Source: Acidimicrobiia bacterium (GTDB lineage: Bacteria > Actinomycetota > Acidimicrobiia > Acidimicrobiales > Acidimicrobilacustridaceae). Taken from it: 9,922 nt of DNA. The first letter of the stretch is position 1. Every line of letters starts with the position of its first letter. The notes under the pieces were generated by a model. That model did no database searches. It was not told where the DNA came from and saw only the letters and a list, made by a program, of their open reading frames with translations. The stretch is from positions 1 to 9,922 of the forward strand of contig JAEMTX010000065.1 in NCBI GenBank assembly GCA_016462055.1, given 5' to 3'. Positions 1-5,802 of the stretch are shown piece by piece. The position numbers were made by a program, and so were the translations under genes.

Positions 1-460
1 TGCGGCGTTCGCCATCGACGATCGGGATGAACTCGGTGCGATCGAGCAGTCCTGCTTCTTCGATGCGGTTGCGGGCTAGGCCGAGCGTGAGCGCTGACCC
101 GTAAATCGGAAATTCAAGTTCGCGCAAGAGGAACGACAGTCCACCGGTGTGGTCTTCGTGGCCGTGTGTGGCAATACACCCGATAATGCGGTCGGCGTTT
201 TCGCGCAGATAGGTGAAATCAGGAAGTACGAGATCAATGCCCAGCATGTCGAGATCCGGGAACATCAATCCACAGTCAAGAAGAAGGATTTTCCCCTCGA
301 CTTCTACACACGCACAATTGCGGCCGATTTCACCGAGCCCGCCAAGGAAGGTCACCGATACTGGGGTTCCCTGGGAATCGCGCACGGCCGGCGCCTTCGA
401 CGAGGTGTCGCGCTTTTTCGCCTTCGTCTTGGATTTGGGCTTCGTTCCGTCGCGACTCAC
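1..460 (-). CDS. rnj: Ribonuclease J, N-terminal part (runs off the left edge)
   Basis: RNase J is a metallo-beta-lactamase/beta-CASP ribonuclease with endo- and 5'-to-3' exonuclease activity, acting in the cytoplasm in mRNA decay and rRNA maturation. The visible 153 residues open with a lysine-rich, low-complexity stretch (about residues 7-22), then FLGGLGEIGRN (38-48), LLLDCGLMFPD (59-69), and the zinc-binding motif THGHEDHTGG (98-107, with H99, H101, D103, H104), all typical of the family. The start is the GTG at 460-458, whose GTGA overlaps the TGA stop of dapA, so translation is probably coupled. The dapA-RNase J order is common in Actinobacteria. The beta-CASP and C-terminal domains lie outside the window. 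The family call is very safe; the exact start is likely but rests on the overlap. Confidence 0.95.
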   Translation of the reverse strand, partial: MSRDGTKPKSKTKAKKRDTSSKAPAVRDSQGTPVSVTFLGGLGEIGRNCACVEVEGKILLLDCGLMFPDLDMLGIDLVLPDFTYLRENADRIIGCIATHGHEDHTGGLSFLLRELEFPIYGSALTLGLARNRIEEAGLLDRTEFIPIVDGERR

Positions 461-1338
461 GCGTACAACCGTCGATGCACTTCAAGAGCTCGTTCTTCGA
501 GATCGTCGGGACCAAAGCCCATTGGCGGACGACAAGGCCCAGCCGGTTGACCAATCGCTCGCAACATCGCCTTCGTCGGCACCGGATTCGGATTGAGATC
601 TCCGGTTTCGAACTCGTAGCTCTCGATCATGCGCTCGTTGAGTTGCTGTGCACGAACAATGTCTCCCGACTGAAACGCGCTGATCATTTGTGTCATGACC
701 GGAGCAGCCCAATGCGTTGCGACGCCAATCACTCCGACGGCGCCAACAGCGAGCAACGGCAACGTGAGTGAATCATCACCACTAAACACCTCAAACCCTT
801 CGGGAGTCTCAGCGATCACTCGAGACGTTGCGCCAGGATCGCCGGCAGCGTCCTTGAGGCCAACGACATTCGGAATCTCTTTGGCCATACGCACAATGAG
901 GTCGGTTCCGATCTTGCGTCCAGTCCGGACGGGAATGTCATACATAATCGCGGGCAATTCGGTGGCCGCACACACGTAATGGAAGTGCGCCTCGATGCCG
1001 GCCTGAGAAGGACGGTTGTAATACGGGGTCACGATCAGAACAGCGTCCATGCCGGCGCCTGCCGCTGCAGAAGTGAGTTCCGCCGCATGACGAGTGTCGT
1101 TTGTGCCCGAACCCGCAATGAGCGGGACATCGACGGCCGCACGAACCGTGCGCCACAACGCGATTTGTTCCTCGTCGGTCAGACAGGCGGCTTCTCCGGT
1201 GGTGCCACTGAGAACAAGTGCTTCGTTCCCCTGCGCGACAAGCCAACGGGCCAGCTCTGCTGCGCCTTCATGATCGAGTTCGCCATCGGCGGTGAATGGG
1301 GTGACCATGGCGGTGATCACCGAACCGAAACGTGCCAT
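457..1338 (-). CDS. dapA: 4-hydroxy-tetrahydrodipicolinate synthase
   Basis: DapA condenses pyruvate with aspartate semialdehyde in the first committed step of the diaminopimelate/lysine pathway; it is a cytoplasmic TIM-barrel enzyme, usually a homotetramer. Counting from the ATG at 1338 (293 residues), the sequence shows SGTTGE (44-49), TPYYNRP with Y107, the catalytic tyrosine Y133 in YDIPVRTG with R138, and the Schiff-base lysine K162 in GLKDAAGD, which fits E. coli DapA numbering closely. A longer reading starts at GTG 1347 (three extra residues). I prefer the ATG because a TGG-TACGGT extended -10 lies seven bases upstream, as for a leaderless message, and no Shine-Dalgarno serves either start. 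The stop overlaps the RNase J start by four bases. All catalytic residues are present, so it should be active. Confidence 0.96.
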   Translation of the reverse strand: MARFGSVITAMVTPFTADGELDHEGAAELARWLVAQGNEALVLSGTTGEAACLTDEEQIALWRTVRAAVDVPLIAGSGTNDTRHAAELTSAAAGAGMDAVLIVTPYYNRPSQAGIEAHFHYVCAATELPAIMYDIPVRTGRKIGTDLIVRMAKEIPNVVGLKDAAGDPGATSRVIAETPEGFEVFSGDDSLTLPLLAVGAVGVIGVATHWAAPVMTQMISAFQSGDIVRAQQLNERMIESYEFETGDLNPNPVPTKAMLRAIGQPAGPCRPPMGFGPDDLEERALEVHRRLYA

Positions 1339-1345
1339 GGCGTTC

Positions 1346-1354
1346 ACCGTACCA
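1346..1354 (-). promoter_or_regulatory. Possible extended -10 of a leaderless dapA promoter
   Basis: On the minus strand TGG is followed by TACGGT (1351-1346), fitting an extended -10 of the TGn-TAnnnT type. It ends seven bases before the A of the dapA ATG at 1338, so transcription could begin at or next to the start codon. No convincing -35 is seen, and the hairpin at 1361-1388 occupies that region. Leaderless messages are common in Actinobacteria, but this is pattern matching on one short site. Confidence 0.3.
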
Positions 1355-1360
1355 GCGCAC

Positions 1361-1388
1361 CCCGCCGAACCCGGACGGATTCGGCGGG
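1361..1388 (-). terminator. Hairpin between the di-iron gene and dapA, likely terminator
   Basis: CCCGCCGAA (1361-1369) and TTCGGCGGG (1380-1388) form a perfect 9-base-pair GC-rich stem with a 10-base loop, just after the stop of the di-iron gene (1405) and before dapA. It occupies about half of the 66-base gap. No run of T follows on the minus strand, so it is not a canonical intrinsic terminator, but U-poor hairpins are often proposed as terminators in Actinobacteria. It may separate the two transcription units or protect a 3' end. Confidence 0.55.
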
Positions 1389-1404
1389 AAACGGTCGGTC
1401 TGTC

Positions 1405-2523
1405 TCAGCGAACCCCAGCAACTTCGCCGTCGGCGAGGGCAAAGGTCTCGTATTCCTCTTCAGTATCGGGCATGTGTTCAAAGTCGATCACACCGAGTTC
1501 TGTGAACTTGGTGCGCAACCAACCGTCACCAGCGTCGAGCAAACCGAGCTTCTTGCAGTTCGGAACGATCTTGGCGAAAAGCATCTGCTGAAAGAGGATC
1601 TGCCCTGGATCGTGCATAACAACGTTGACGGCTTCCTTCACGGGGACACCCATGCGATCCCAGACTTCCTGCTGAAGGAATCGATCGCGCATACGCACGG
1701 CTGCTTCGAATGCGAACTCCTGGCGTTCACGAATTTCGTCCTGTGAAAGCTCCAGGTAGTACTCCTTCAGTGACAACACGCCGAATGCGACGTGACGGGC
1801 TTCGTCGCTCATCACATAACGAAGGAGTTGTTTGAGGAGCGGCTCGGTTGTCATCTGATGCATGAATCCAAAGGCCGCAAGCGCAAGACCTTCCACCATG
1901 ATCTGCATTCCGAGGTAGGTCATGTCCCAACGGCTGTCGGTGACAATGTCGTCGAGCAGCATCTTGAGGTGTGCATTCACCGGATAATGACCTGACAACT
2001 TCTCATCGAGGTACTTGGCGAAAACCTCAACGTGACGAGCTTCGTCCATGACCTGAGTGGAGGCGAAGTACTTGGCATCGATCCACGGGACGGTCTCGAC
2101 GATCTTGGCCGTACAAAGAAGGGCACCCTGCTCGCCATGCATGAACTGACTAAGCGTCCAGTTCTGCGACTGAATACCGAGCTCTATCCATTCCTTGTCG
2201 CCCCACTTCTCAAAACACGTGCCAGAGACATCAAGGCCTGCGCCACGACTGTTGGCTGCCATGTTGGCAACGACAACTGCCTCTTGATCGACGTTGATCG
2301 ACCAGTCGAGATCTGTTTCGCCGTTCCACTGGGAATTCTTCGCCTTTTCGTAGAGCTTGTTCAGCGCTGGTCGCGAACCTTTTTCGTAATCCCATGTGAA
2401 GATCGCGTCGGCGTTGTCTTTCACCGCATGGATCGCCGCATCGACGTCAGTGTTTGAGATCATGAGGATCTGTTCGATGTCATTAATGTCGGCTCGGCCG
2501 ATGATGCCTTCAGTACTGGTCAT
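1405..2523 (-). CDS. Ferritin-like di-iron protein with two DEARH motifs, probable oxygenase/oxidase
   Basis: This 372-residue protein carries the metal ligands of a four-helix-bundle di-iron enzyme: E131 (in MHGEQ), E161 and H164 (first DEARH, 160-164), E211 (in MVEG), and E241 and H244 (second DEARH, 240-244). The order E, ExxH, E, ExxH is shared by ribonucleotide reductase R2, acyl-ACP desaturases and bacterial multicomponent monooxygenases. The ligand spacing (30, 50, 30) does not clearly place it in one of them. AurF-type N-oxygenases have an extra histidine four residues before the last glutamate; here that position is V237, arguing against an AurF mechanism. No signal peptide or membrane segment is apparent, so it is probably cytoplasmic. 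It follows the TetR gene by 12 bases and lies in a cluster with an acyl-CoA synthetase, so an acyl substrate is a reasonable guess only. The fold is safe; the reaction is unknown. Confidence 0.85.
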   Translation of the reverse strand: MTSTEGIIGRADINDIEQILMISNTDVDAAIHAVKDNADAIFTWDYEKGSRPALNKLYEKAKNSQWNGETDLDWSINVDQEAVVVANMAANSRGAGLDVSGTCFEKWGDKEWIELGIQSQNWTLSQFMHGEQGALLCTAKIVETVPWIDAKYFASTQVMDEARHVEVFAKYLDEKLSGHYPVNAHLKMLLDDIVTDSRWDMTYLGMQIMVEGLALAAFGFMHQMTTEPLLKQLLRYVMSDEARHVAFGVLSLKEYYLELSQDEIRERQEFAFEAAVRMRDRFLQQEVWDRMGVPVKEAVNVVMHDPGQILFQQMLFAKIVPNCKKLGLLDAGDGWLRTKFTELGVIDFEHMPDTEEEYETFALADGEVAGVR

Positions 2524-2528
2524 GATGT

Positions 2529-2534
2529 CTCCTT
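2529..2534 (-). promoter_or_regulatory. Strong ribosome binding site of the di-iron gene
   Basis: AAGGAG on the minus strand lies five bases before the ATG at 2523 and directly after the TGA of the TetR gene (2538-2536). It fixes the start of the di-iron gene and, since the TetR gene appears leaderless, suggests the di-iron protein is translated more strongly than its regulator from one message. Confidence 0.8.
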
Positions 2535-2535
2535 C

Positions 2536-3168
2536 TCAGTAATTTCGAGTCGTTGTTAAGCGATCCGCGAACGTTCCGGGGATCAAGGTTGGAATAAGAA
2601 ACGTGTCAACAAGTTTTCGGGCAACCAACGGATCGGTGATGTCGACAATCGGCGCTGGTGACCGGAGGTGGTCGGTAACGACCCGCACACACCATTCGCC
2701 AACGTGCGCAGCAATCGCCGGCTCGAGGAAACGAGAGAAATGTTCTGCGCCCCACCCTGACGCGCGCTCGAACAGGGGCTCGATGCGCATCGGCGAAATG
2801 AGCGTCGCAATTGTGTCGGGTTCGTCGACTAACAACTGCTGTACAACCGCGTCGTTCGAAAGTTCGAGGACCGCGATGTTGATCGTGCCTGCGACTGCCT
2901 CGGCAAGAGAAGCTGCGTTATCGGCCACTTGAGCGCACAAGGCAAAGATGCGGTCGACTCCCTCACCCATGGTGACCTCAAGCAGTTCGGCGCGACCGCC
3001 CGGGAAATAGCGATACACAGTCGCCCGGCCACAACCTGCGGCAGAAGCAATGTCATCGACGCTTGTGCCCCTGAGCCCTTGCGAGGAGATGAGTTCGGCA
3101 GCAGCCGCGACAATCCGCTCGGAAACCGCTATCGCGAGTTTCGGCGAAGTTACCGCTGCCGTGGACAT
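2536..3168 (-). CDS. TetR-family transcriptional regulator
   Basis: This 210-residue protein has a typical TetR N-terminal DNA-binding domain. The helix-turn-helix spans about residues 35-54, with TSVDDIASAAG followed by the recognition-helix signature GRATVYRYF (47-55). The remaining roughly 140 residues are a divergent alpha-helical ligand and dimerisation domain whose effector cannot be read from sequence. The start at ATG 3168 has no Shine-Dalgarno, but a -10-like TATTGT ends eight bases upstream, consistent with a leaderless message. An 8-base inverted repeat overlaps that promoter, so autorepression is likely. The gene is followed 12 bases later by the di-iron gene, the most probable regulated partner, while the SURF1 gene ends 50 bases upstream. 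The family call is firm; target and ligand are inference. Confidence 0.93.
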   Translation of the reverse strand: MSTAAVTSPKLAIAVSERIVAAAAELISSQGLRGTSVDDIASAAGCGRATVYRYFPGGRAELLEVTMGEGVDRIFALCAQVADNAASLAEAVAGTINIAVLELSNDAVVQQLLVDEPDTIATLISPMRIEPLFERASGWGAEHFSRFLEPAIAAHVGEWCVRVVTDHLRSPAPIVDITDPLVARKLVDTFLIPTLIPGTFADRLTTTRNY

Positions 3169-3170
3169 AG

Positions 3171-3199
3171 GTGAGACAATAACGAATCATCTGTCTCAC
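3171..3199. promoter_or_regulatory. Inverted-repeat operator candidate for the TetR regulator
   Basis: GTGAGACA (3171-3178) and TGTCTCAC (3192-3199) are perfect inverted repeats with a 13-base spacer, two bases upstream of the TetR start codon. The total span of 29 bases and the dyad form suit a TetR-family dimer or pair of dimers. The left arm covers the last bases of the predicted -10, so binding would block RNA polymerase. A further GAGACA half-site occurs at 3226-3231. Confidence 0.65.
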
Positions 3200-3205
3200 T
3201 GTCGG
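3176..3205 (-). promoter_or_regulatory. Probable leaderless promoter of the tetR/di-iron operon
   Basis: On the minus strand CCGACA (3205-3200, four of six matching TTGACA) is separated by 18 bases from TATTGT (3181-3176, a TAnnnT -10). The expected start point, about seven bases on, falls at the A of ATG 3168. The absence of a ribosome binding site before that ATG fits a leaderless transcript. The whole element is interleaved with the inverted repeat at 3171-3199. Confidence 0.45.
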
Positions 3206-3218
3206 ATCGGCCGTTTCC

Positions 3219-4055
3219 CTAGGAAGAGACAGGAAAATCTGACTCCGGCGATGCAGGTTCTCCGTCGAGGATCTCGGCATCGTCACCATCCATCTGCTTG
3301 CGCTTGGCGTATCGACGCAACAGCAGTGGGTAGACGATGATCGTCGACAACGAAAAAGCGAACCATTGAAGGGCGTAGCCAAGGTGTGTCCCCTGCGAAA
3401 GCTCAGGGAGCGGAACCGGTACAGGTAAGTCATTCTGAACTGGGTCCTGAACACGTAACGAGATGTAGCCAGGGATCATCCGCTCGCTGGTTTGTTGAGC
3501 AAGTCTTCCGACATCGAGTCGCGCAAGTACTCGCAACGTTCCAACATCGGAATCTTTCGGCGAAGAAACCAGCCCATTCGTTTCGCGGACCTGCGACTGA
3601 CGCACCAAACCTTGGACGGTCACCGTGCCCGGCGGCGGAGCGAAGTCATCCCACGGGCCTTCTTCTAAATACGAATAGGGCACCCAACCGCGATTGATGG
3701 CAACCGCTGTTCCATCGGCAAGAACTAATGGCGTAACGACCCAGTAACCGGGCGAGCCGTTGTTAGTGCGATTCGTGACAAGCACTTGTTCATCGGCTCT
3801 ATACGTGCCGGTGACGTAAACCGGCTGATAGTCAGCAGCTTTCACTTGTTCAGTTGTTGTTGCAGTTCCTTCGGGCAAAACAGTGGCTAACGGTTGCGGT
3901 TGTTGCTTCATTGCGTTCGTTACGACAGCATTCGCCGCTTTTCGTTCGTCGAGGCGATTGAGTTGCCAAAACCCAAGATTGATCATGGTCCCTACGGCAA
4001 CGAGAACAAAGAGGTGCGAAAGGATCCAACGAGGCTTGAGCAAGAACCGGTACAC
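3219..4055 (-). CDS. SURF1-family cytochrome oxidase biogenesis protein
   Basis: SURF1 (Shy1) proteins are membrane proteins that assist assembly of haem-copper cytochrome c oxidase. This 278-residue protein has the family layout: a first membrane segment at about 11-31 ending in the signature GFWQLNRLDERK (28-39), a large extracytoplasmic domain with NRGWVP (121-126), and a second membrane segment at about 226-247 preceded by THLGYALQWFAF (223-234). A charged cytoplasmic tail of some 30 residues follows. The start is GTG 4055; no longer in-frame start exists and the Shine-Dalgarno is weak. It lies 51 bases downstream of the acyl-CoA synthetase gene with a short hairpin between. No cytochrome oxidase subunit genes are visible, so the link to its usual partners is not shown by context. 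Confidence 0.93.
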   Translation of the reverse strand: MYRFLLKPRWILSHLFVLVAVGTMINLGFWQLNRLDERKAANAVVTNAMKQQPQPLATVLPEGTATTTEQVKAADYQPVYVTGTYRADEQVLVTNRTNNGSPGYWVVTPLVLADGTAVAINRGWVPYSYLEEGPWDDFAPPPGTVTVQGLVRQSQVRETNGLVSSPKDSDVGTLRVLARLDVGRLAQQTSERMIPGYISLRVQDPVQNDLPVPVPLPELSQGTHLGYALQWFAFSLSTIIVYPLLLRRYAKRKQMDGDDAEILDGEPASPESDFPVSS

Positions 4056-4069
4056 GTGGCTCAGGCTAG

Positions 4070-4084
4070 GCCCGCAACGCGGGC
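4070..4084 (-). other. Short GC-rich hairpin between the acyl-CoA synthetase and SURF1 genes
   Basis: GCCCGC (4070-4075) and GCGGGC (4079-4084) form a perfect 6-base-pair stem closed by a three-base loop, within the 51-base gap and 14 bases before the SURF1 GTG start. No T-run follows. It could weaken transcription or translation of SURF1, act as a weak terminator, or be chance in GC-rich DNA. Confidence 0.4.
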
Positions 4085-4106
4085 ACTCAGGAATCGTGGC
4101 GGCCGG

Positions 4107-5735
4107 TTATGCCGTAGGAAGCACGTAGCCAGCGAATTGTTCCCGAAGGTCACGTTTCGAGAACTTTCCAACTGATGTCTTCGGAACCTCATCGATGAAC
4201 ACGACGTCATCGGGAAGCCACCACTTCGCAACTCGACCATCGAGGAACGCAAGAACATCCTCACGCGTCAATGTTTCGCCGGGCTTCACCACGACACAAG
4301 CCAATGGACGCTCGGACCACTTCGGGTGCTTCACGCCGATCACCGCTGCCTCAGCAACGGCAGGGTGAGCCATGATTTCGTTCTCGAGTTCCACCGAAGA
4401 GATCCATTCGCCACCTGACTTCACAACATCTTTCGTGCGGTCGACGATGCGCATAAACCCTTCACTATCGATCGTGGCGACGTCACCCGTTTTCAACCAA
4501 CCGTCGGCGGTAAACGACTCGGGCGAACGCGAGTCGTTGTAGTACTCGCTCGCGACCCATGGACCAGCGACTTGCAGTTCACCACTGGTTTCCCCATCCC
4601 AAGGAACTTCCTCGCCTGTCACCTGATCAGCGATCCGCGCCTGAACACCAAGCGCTGGAATGCCGATGGACGCGCGGTAGTCCGCTTGTTCGTCCTCGGG
4701 CAACGAAAGCATGGTCGACTTAACCTTGGCCACCGACGCCAATGGACTGGTTTCAGTCATTCCCCAAGCCTGCAAAATTGGGATACCAATCTTTTCGCGA
4801 TACGCCTCGGAGAGATGCTTCGGCACGGCTGAACCGCCGCAAGGAATTCCCCGAAGGCTTGAAACATCGCGCCCGTCGATTTCGTTGAGAACTCCCATCC
4901 AAATCGTCGGTACACCTGCTGCGACCGTGACGCGCTCGGACTCAATGAGATCGACAATCGCTTTCGGCGAAAGGCCCGGACCGGGCATCACCAACTTGGC
5001 ACCCGACGCAACACCGATATGCGCAAGACCCCACGCATTGGCATGGAACATTGGCACGACCGGGAGGATTGTGTCGCGCTCGCCAACACCCAAACCGTCA
5101 GCCATCATTCCCGCCATCGTGTGCAACCAGGTTGAACGATGCGAATACACGACACCCTTCGGATTTCCCGTAGTGCCGCTCGTGTAACACATTGATGCCG
5201 CTTGATTCTCGTCGGTGATATTCCATTCAACGGGATTCGCAGCTGCAAGTAGCGCTTCATAATCATGCAGAAGGCGACCACCGGTATCGGTCGGCAGTTC
5301 CCCCCTACCGTCATCCATCACAACGATGTGACGCACCGTGGTGAACGTATCCACTAACGGCCACAAGAGCCCAAGCAGAGACTTGTCGACAAAGATCACT
5401 TCGTCTTCCGCGTGATTCACGATGTAAGTGATCTGTTCCGGGAACAAACGAATGTTCAGGGTGTGCAGCACACGGCCCGAACACGGGGCAGCGAAGTACA
5501 ACTCGAGGTGTCGTGCGGTATTCCACGCAAAAGTCGCAACACGACCATCGGCACTAATCCCAAGATCGTCGAGGACGCCACCGAGGCGACGCGTGCGCTC
5601 GGCCCATTGACCATAGGACTCCCGCTCAACCCCCACAGCCGTCGCAGTCACAATCTCTTTCTCGGGGAACAACTTCTCGGCTCGGTCAAACAAATTCGTG
5701 AGGACGAGCGGACCGTCCTGCATGAGACCCTTCAT
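4107..5735 (-). CDS. Fatty-acyl-CoA synthetase, FadD-like (medium/long chain)
   Basis: This 542-residue protein belongs to the ANL adenylate-forming superfamily, which activates carboxylic acids with ATP and joins them to coenzyme A. It has the P-loop YTSGTTGNPKG (184-194), AWGMTETSP (323-331), GWLKTGD with D418 (412-418), the hinge-region DRTKD (432-436), KSGGEWIS (439-446), and the catalytic lysine K524 near the end in SVGKFSK. Length and the AWGMTETSP signature match bacterial medium- and long-chain fatty acyl-CoA synthetases. Chain-length preference cannot be read off. The start at ATG 5735 has a good Shine-Dalgarno (AGGGGAG). It is first in a minus-strand series with SURF1, TetR and the di-iron gene, and is divergent from a membrane protein gene 67 bases away. 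All catalytic motifs are intact. Confidence 0.93.
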   Translation of the reverse strand: MKGLMQDGPLVLTNLFDRAEKLFPEKEIVTATAVGVERESYGQWAERTRRLGGVLDDLGISADGRVATFAWNTARHLELYFAAPCSGRVLHTLNIRLFPEQITYIVNHAEDEVIFVDKSLLGLLWPLVDTFTTVRHIVVMDDGRGELPTDTGGRLLHDYEALLAAANPVEWNITDENQAASMCYTSGTTGNPKGVVYSHRSTWLHTMAGMMADGLGVGERDTILPVVPMFHANAWGLAHIGVASGAKLVMPGPGLSPKAIVDLIESERVTVAAGVPTIWMGVLNEIDGRDVSSLRGIPCGGSAVPKHLSEAYREKIGIPILQAWGMTETSPLASVAKVKSTMLSLPEDEQADYRASIGIPALGVQARIADQVTGEEVPWDGETSGELQVAGPWVASEYYNDSRSPESFTADGWLKTGDVATIDSEGFMRIVDRTKDVVKSGGEWISSVELENEIMAHPAVAEAAVIGVKHPKWSERPLACVVVKPGETLTREDVLAFLDGRVAKWWLPDDVVFIDEVPKTSVGKFSKRDLREQFAGYVLPTA

Positions 5736-5802
5736 TTTTGACTCCCCTTTTTTGGCTACCCATCGGCCGCCTACCTATGGGCGAATGGTACGTGAGAGGA
5801 TC
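5736..5802. promoter_or_regulatory. Divergent intergenic region between the acyl-CoA synthetase and membrane protein genes
   Basis: These 67 bases must hold at least part of the promoters for both directions. On the minus side CTGACA (5815-5810) and TACCAT (5790-5785) resemble -35 and -10 boxes, but with a long 19-base spacer. No convincing plus-strand promoter is seen. A partial inverted repeat CCCAT (5759-5763)/ATGGG (5777-5781) and a GTGAGA (5792-5797), resembling the TetR operator arm in six of eight bases, are present; both may be chance. Confidence 0.35.
5742..5748 (-). promoter_or_regulatory. Ribosome binding site of the acyl-CoA synthetase gene
   Basis: AGGGGAG on the minus strand lies six bases before the ATG at 5735 and settles the start over the internal methionine at codon 5. 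Confidence 0.75.

Noticed and set aside
979..1746. A 255-residue open frame on the plus strand opposite dapA and the di-iron gene.
   Set aside because: It is antisense to two genes with clear catalytic motifs, bridges their intergenic gap, and shows no recognisable domain. Long antisense frames are common in GC-rich coding DNA.
2032..2457. A 141-residue plus-strand open frame inside the di-iron gene.
   Set aside because: It is fully antisense to the di-iron gene, including its first metal ligands, and resembles no known family; treated as a shadow.
3215..3231. CCTAGG-centred near-palindrome at the end of the SURF1 gene.
   Set aside because: Only six bases are symmetric and they include the stop codon; the flanks do not match, so it is not called as a site.
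4060..4091. CTCAGG repeated at 4060-4065 and 4086-4091, flanking the hairpin.
   Set aside because: The copies are direct and short, with no flanking mobile-element sequence; too little to call a target duplication or regulatory repeat.
5698..5802. A 35-residue N-terminal extension of the plus-strand membrane protein.
   Set aside because: It overlaps the start of the acyl-CoA synthetase on the other strand and its control region. The methionine at 5803 gives a normal membrane-protein N-terminus with a purine-rich stretch just upstream.
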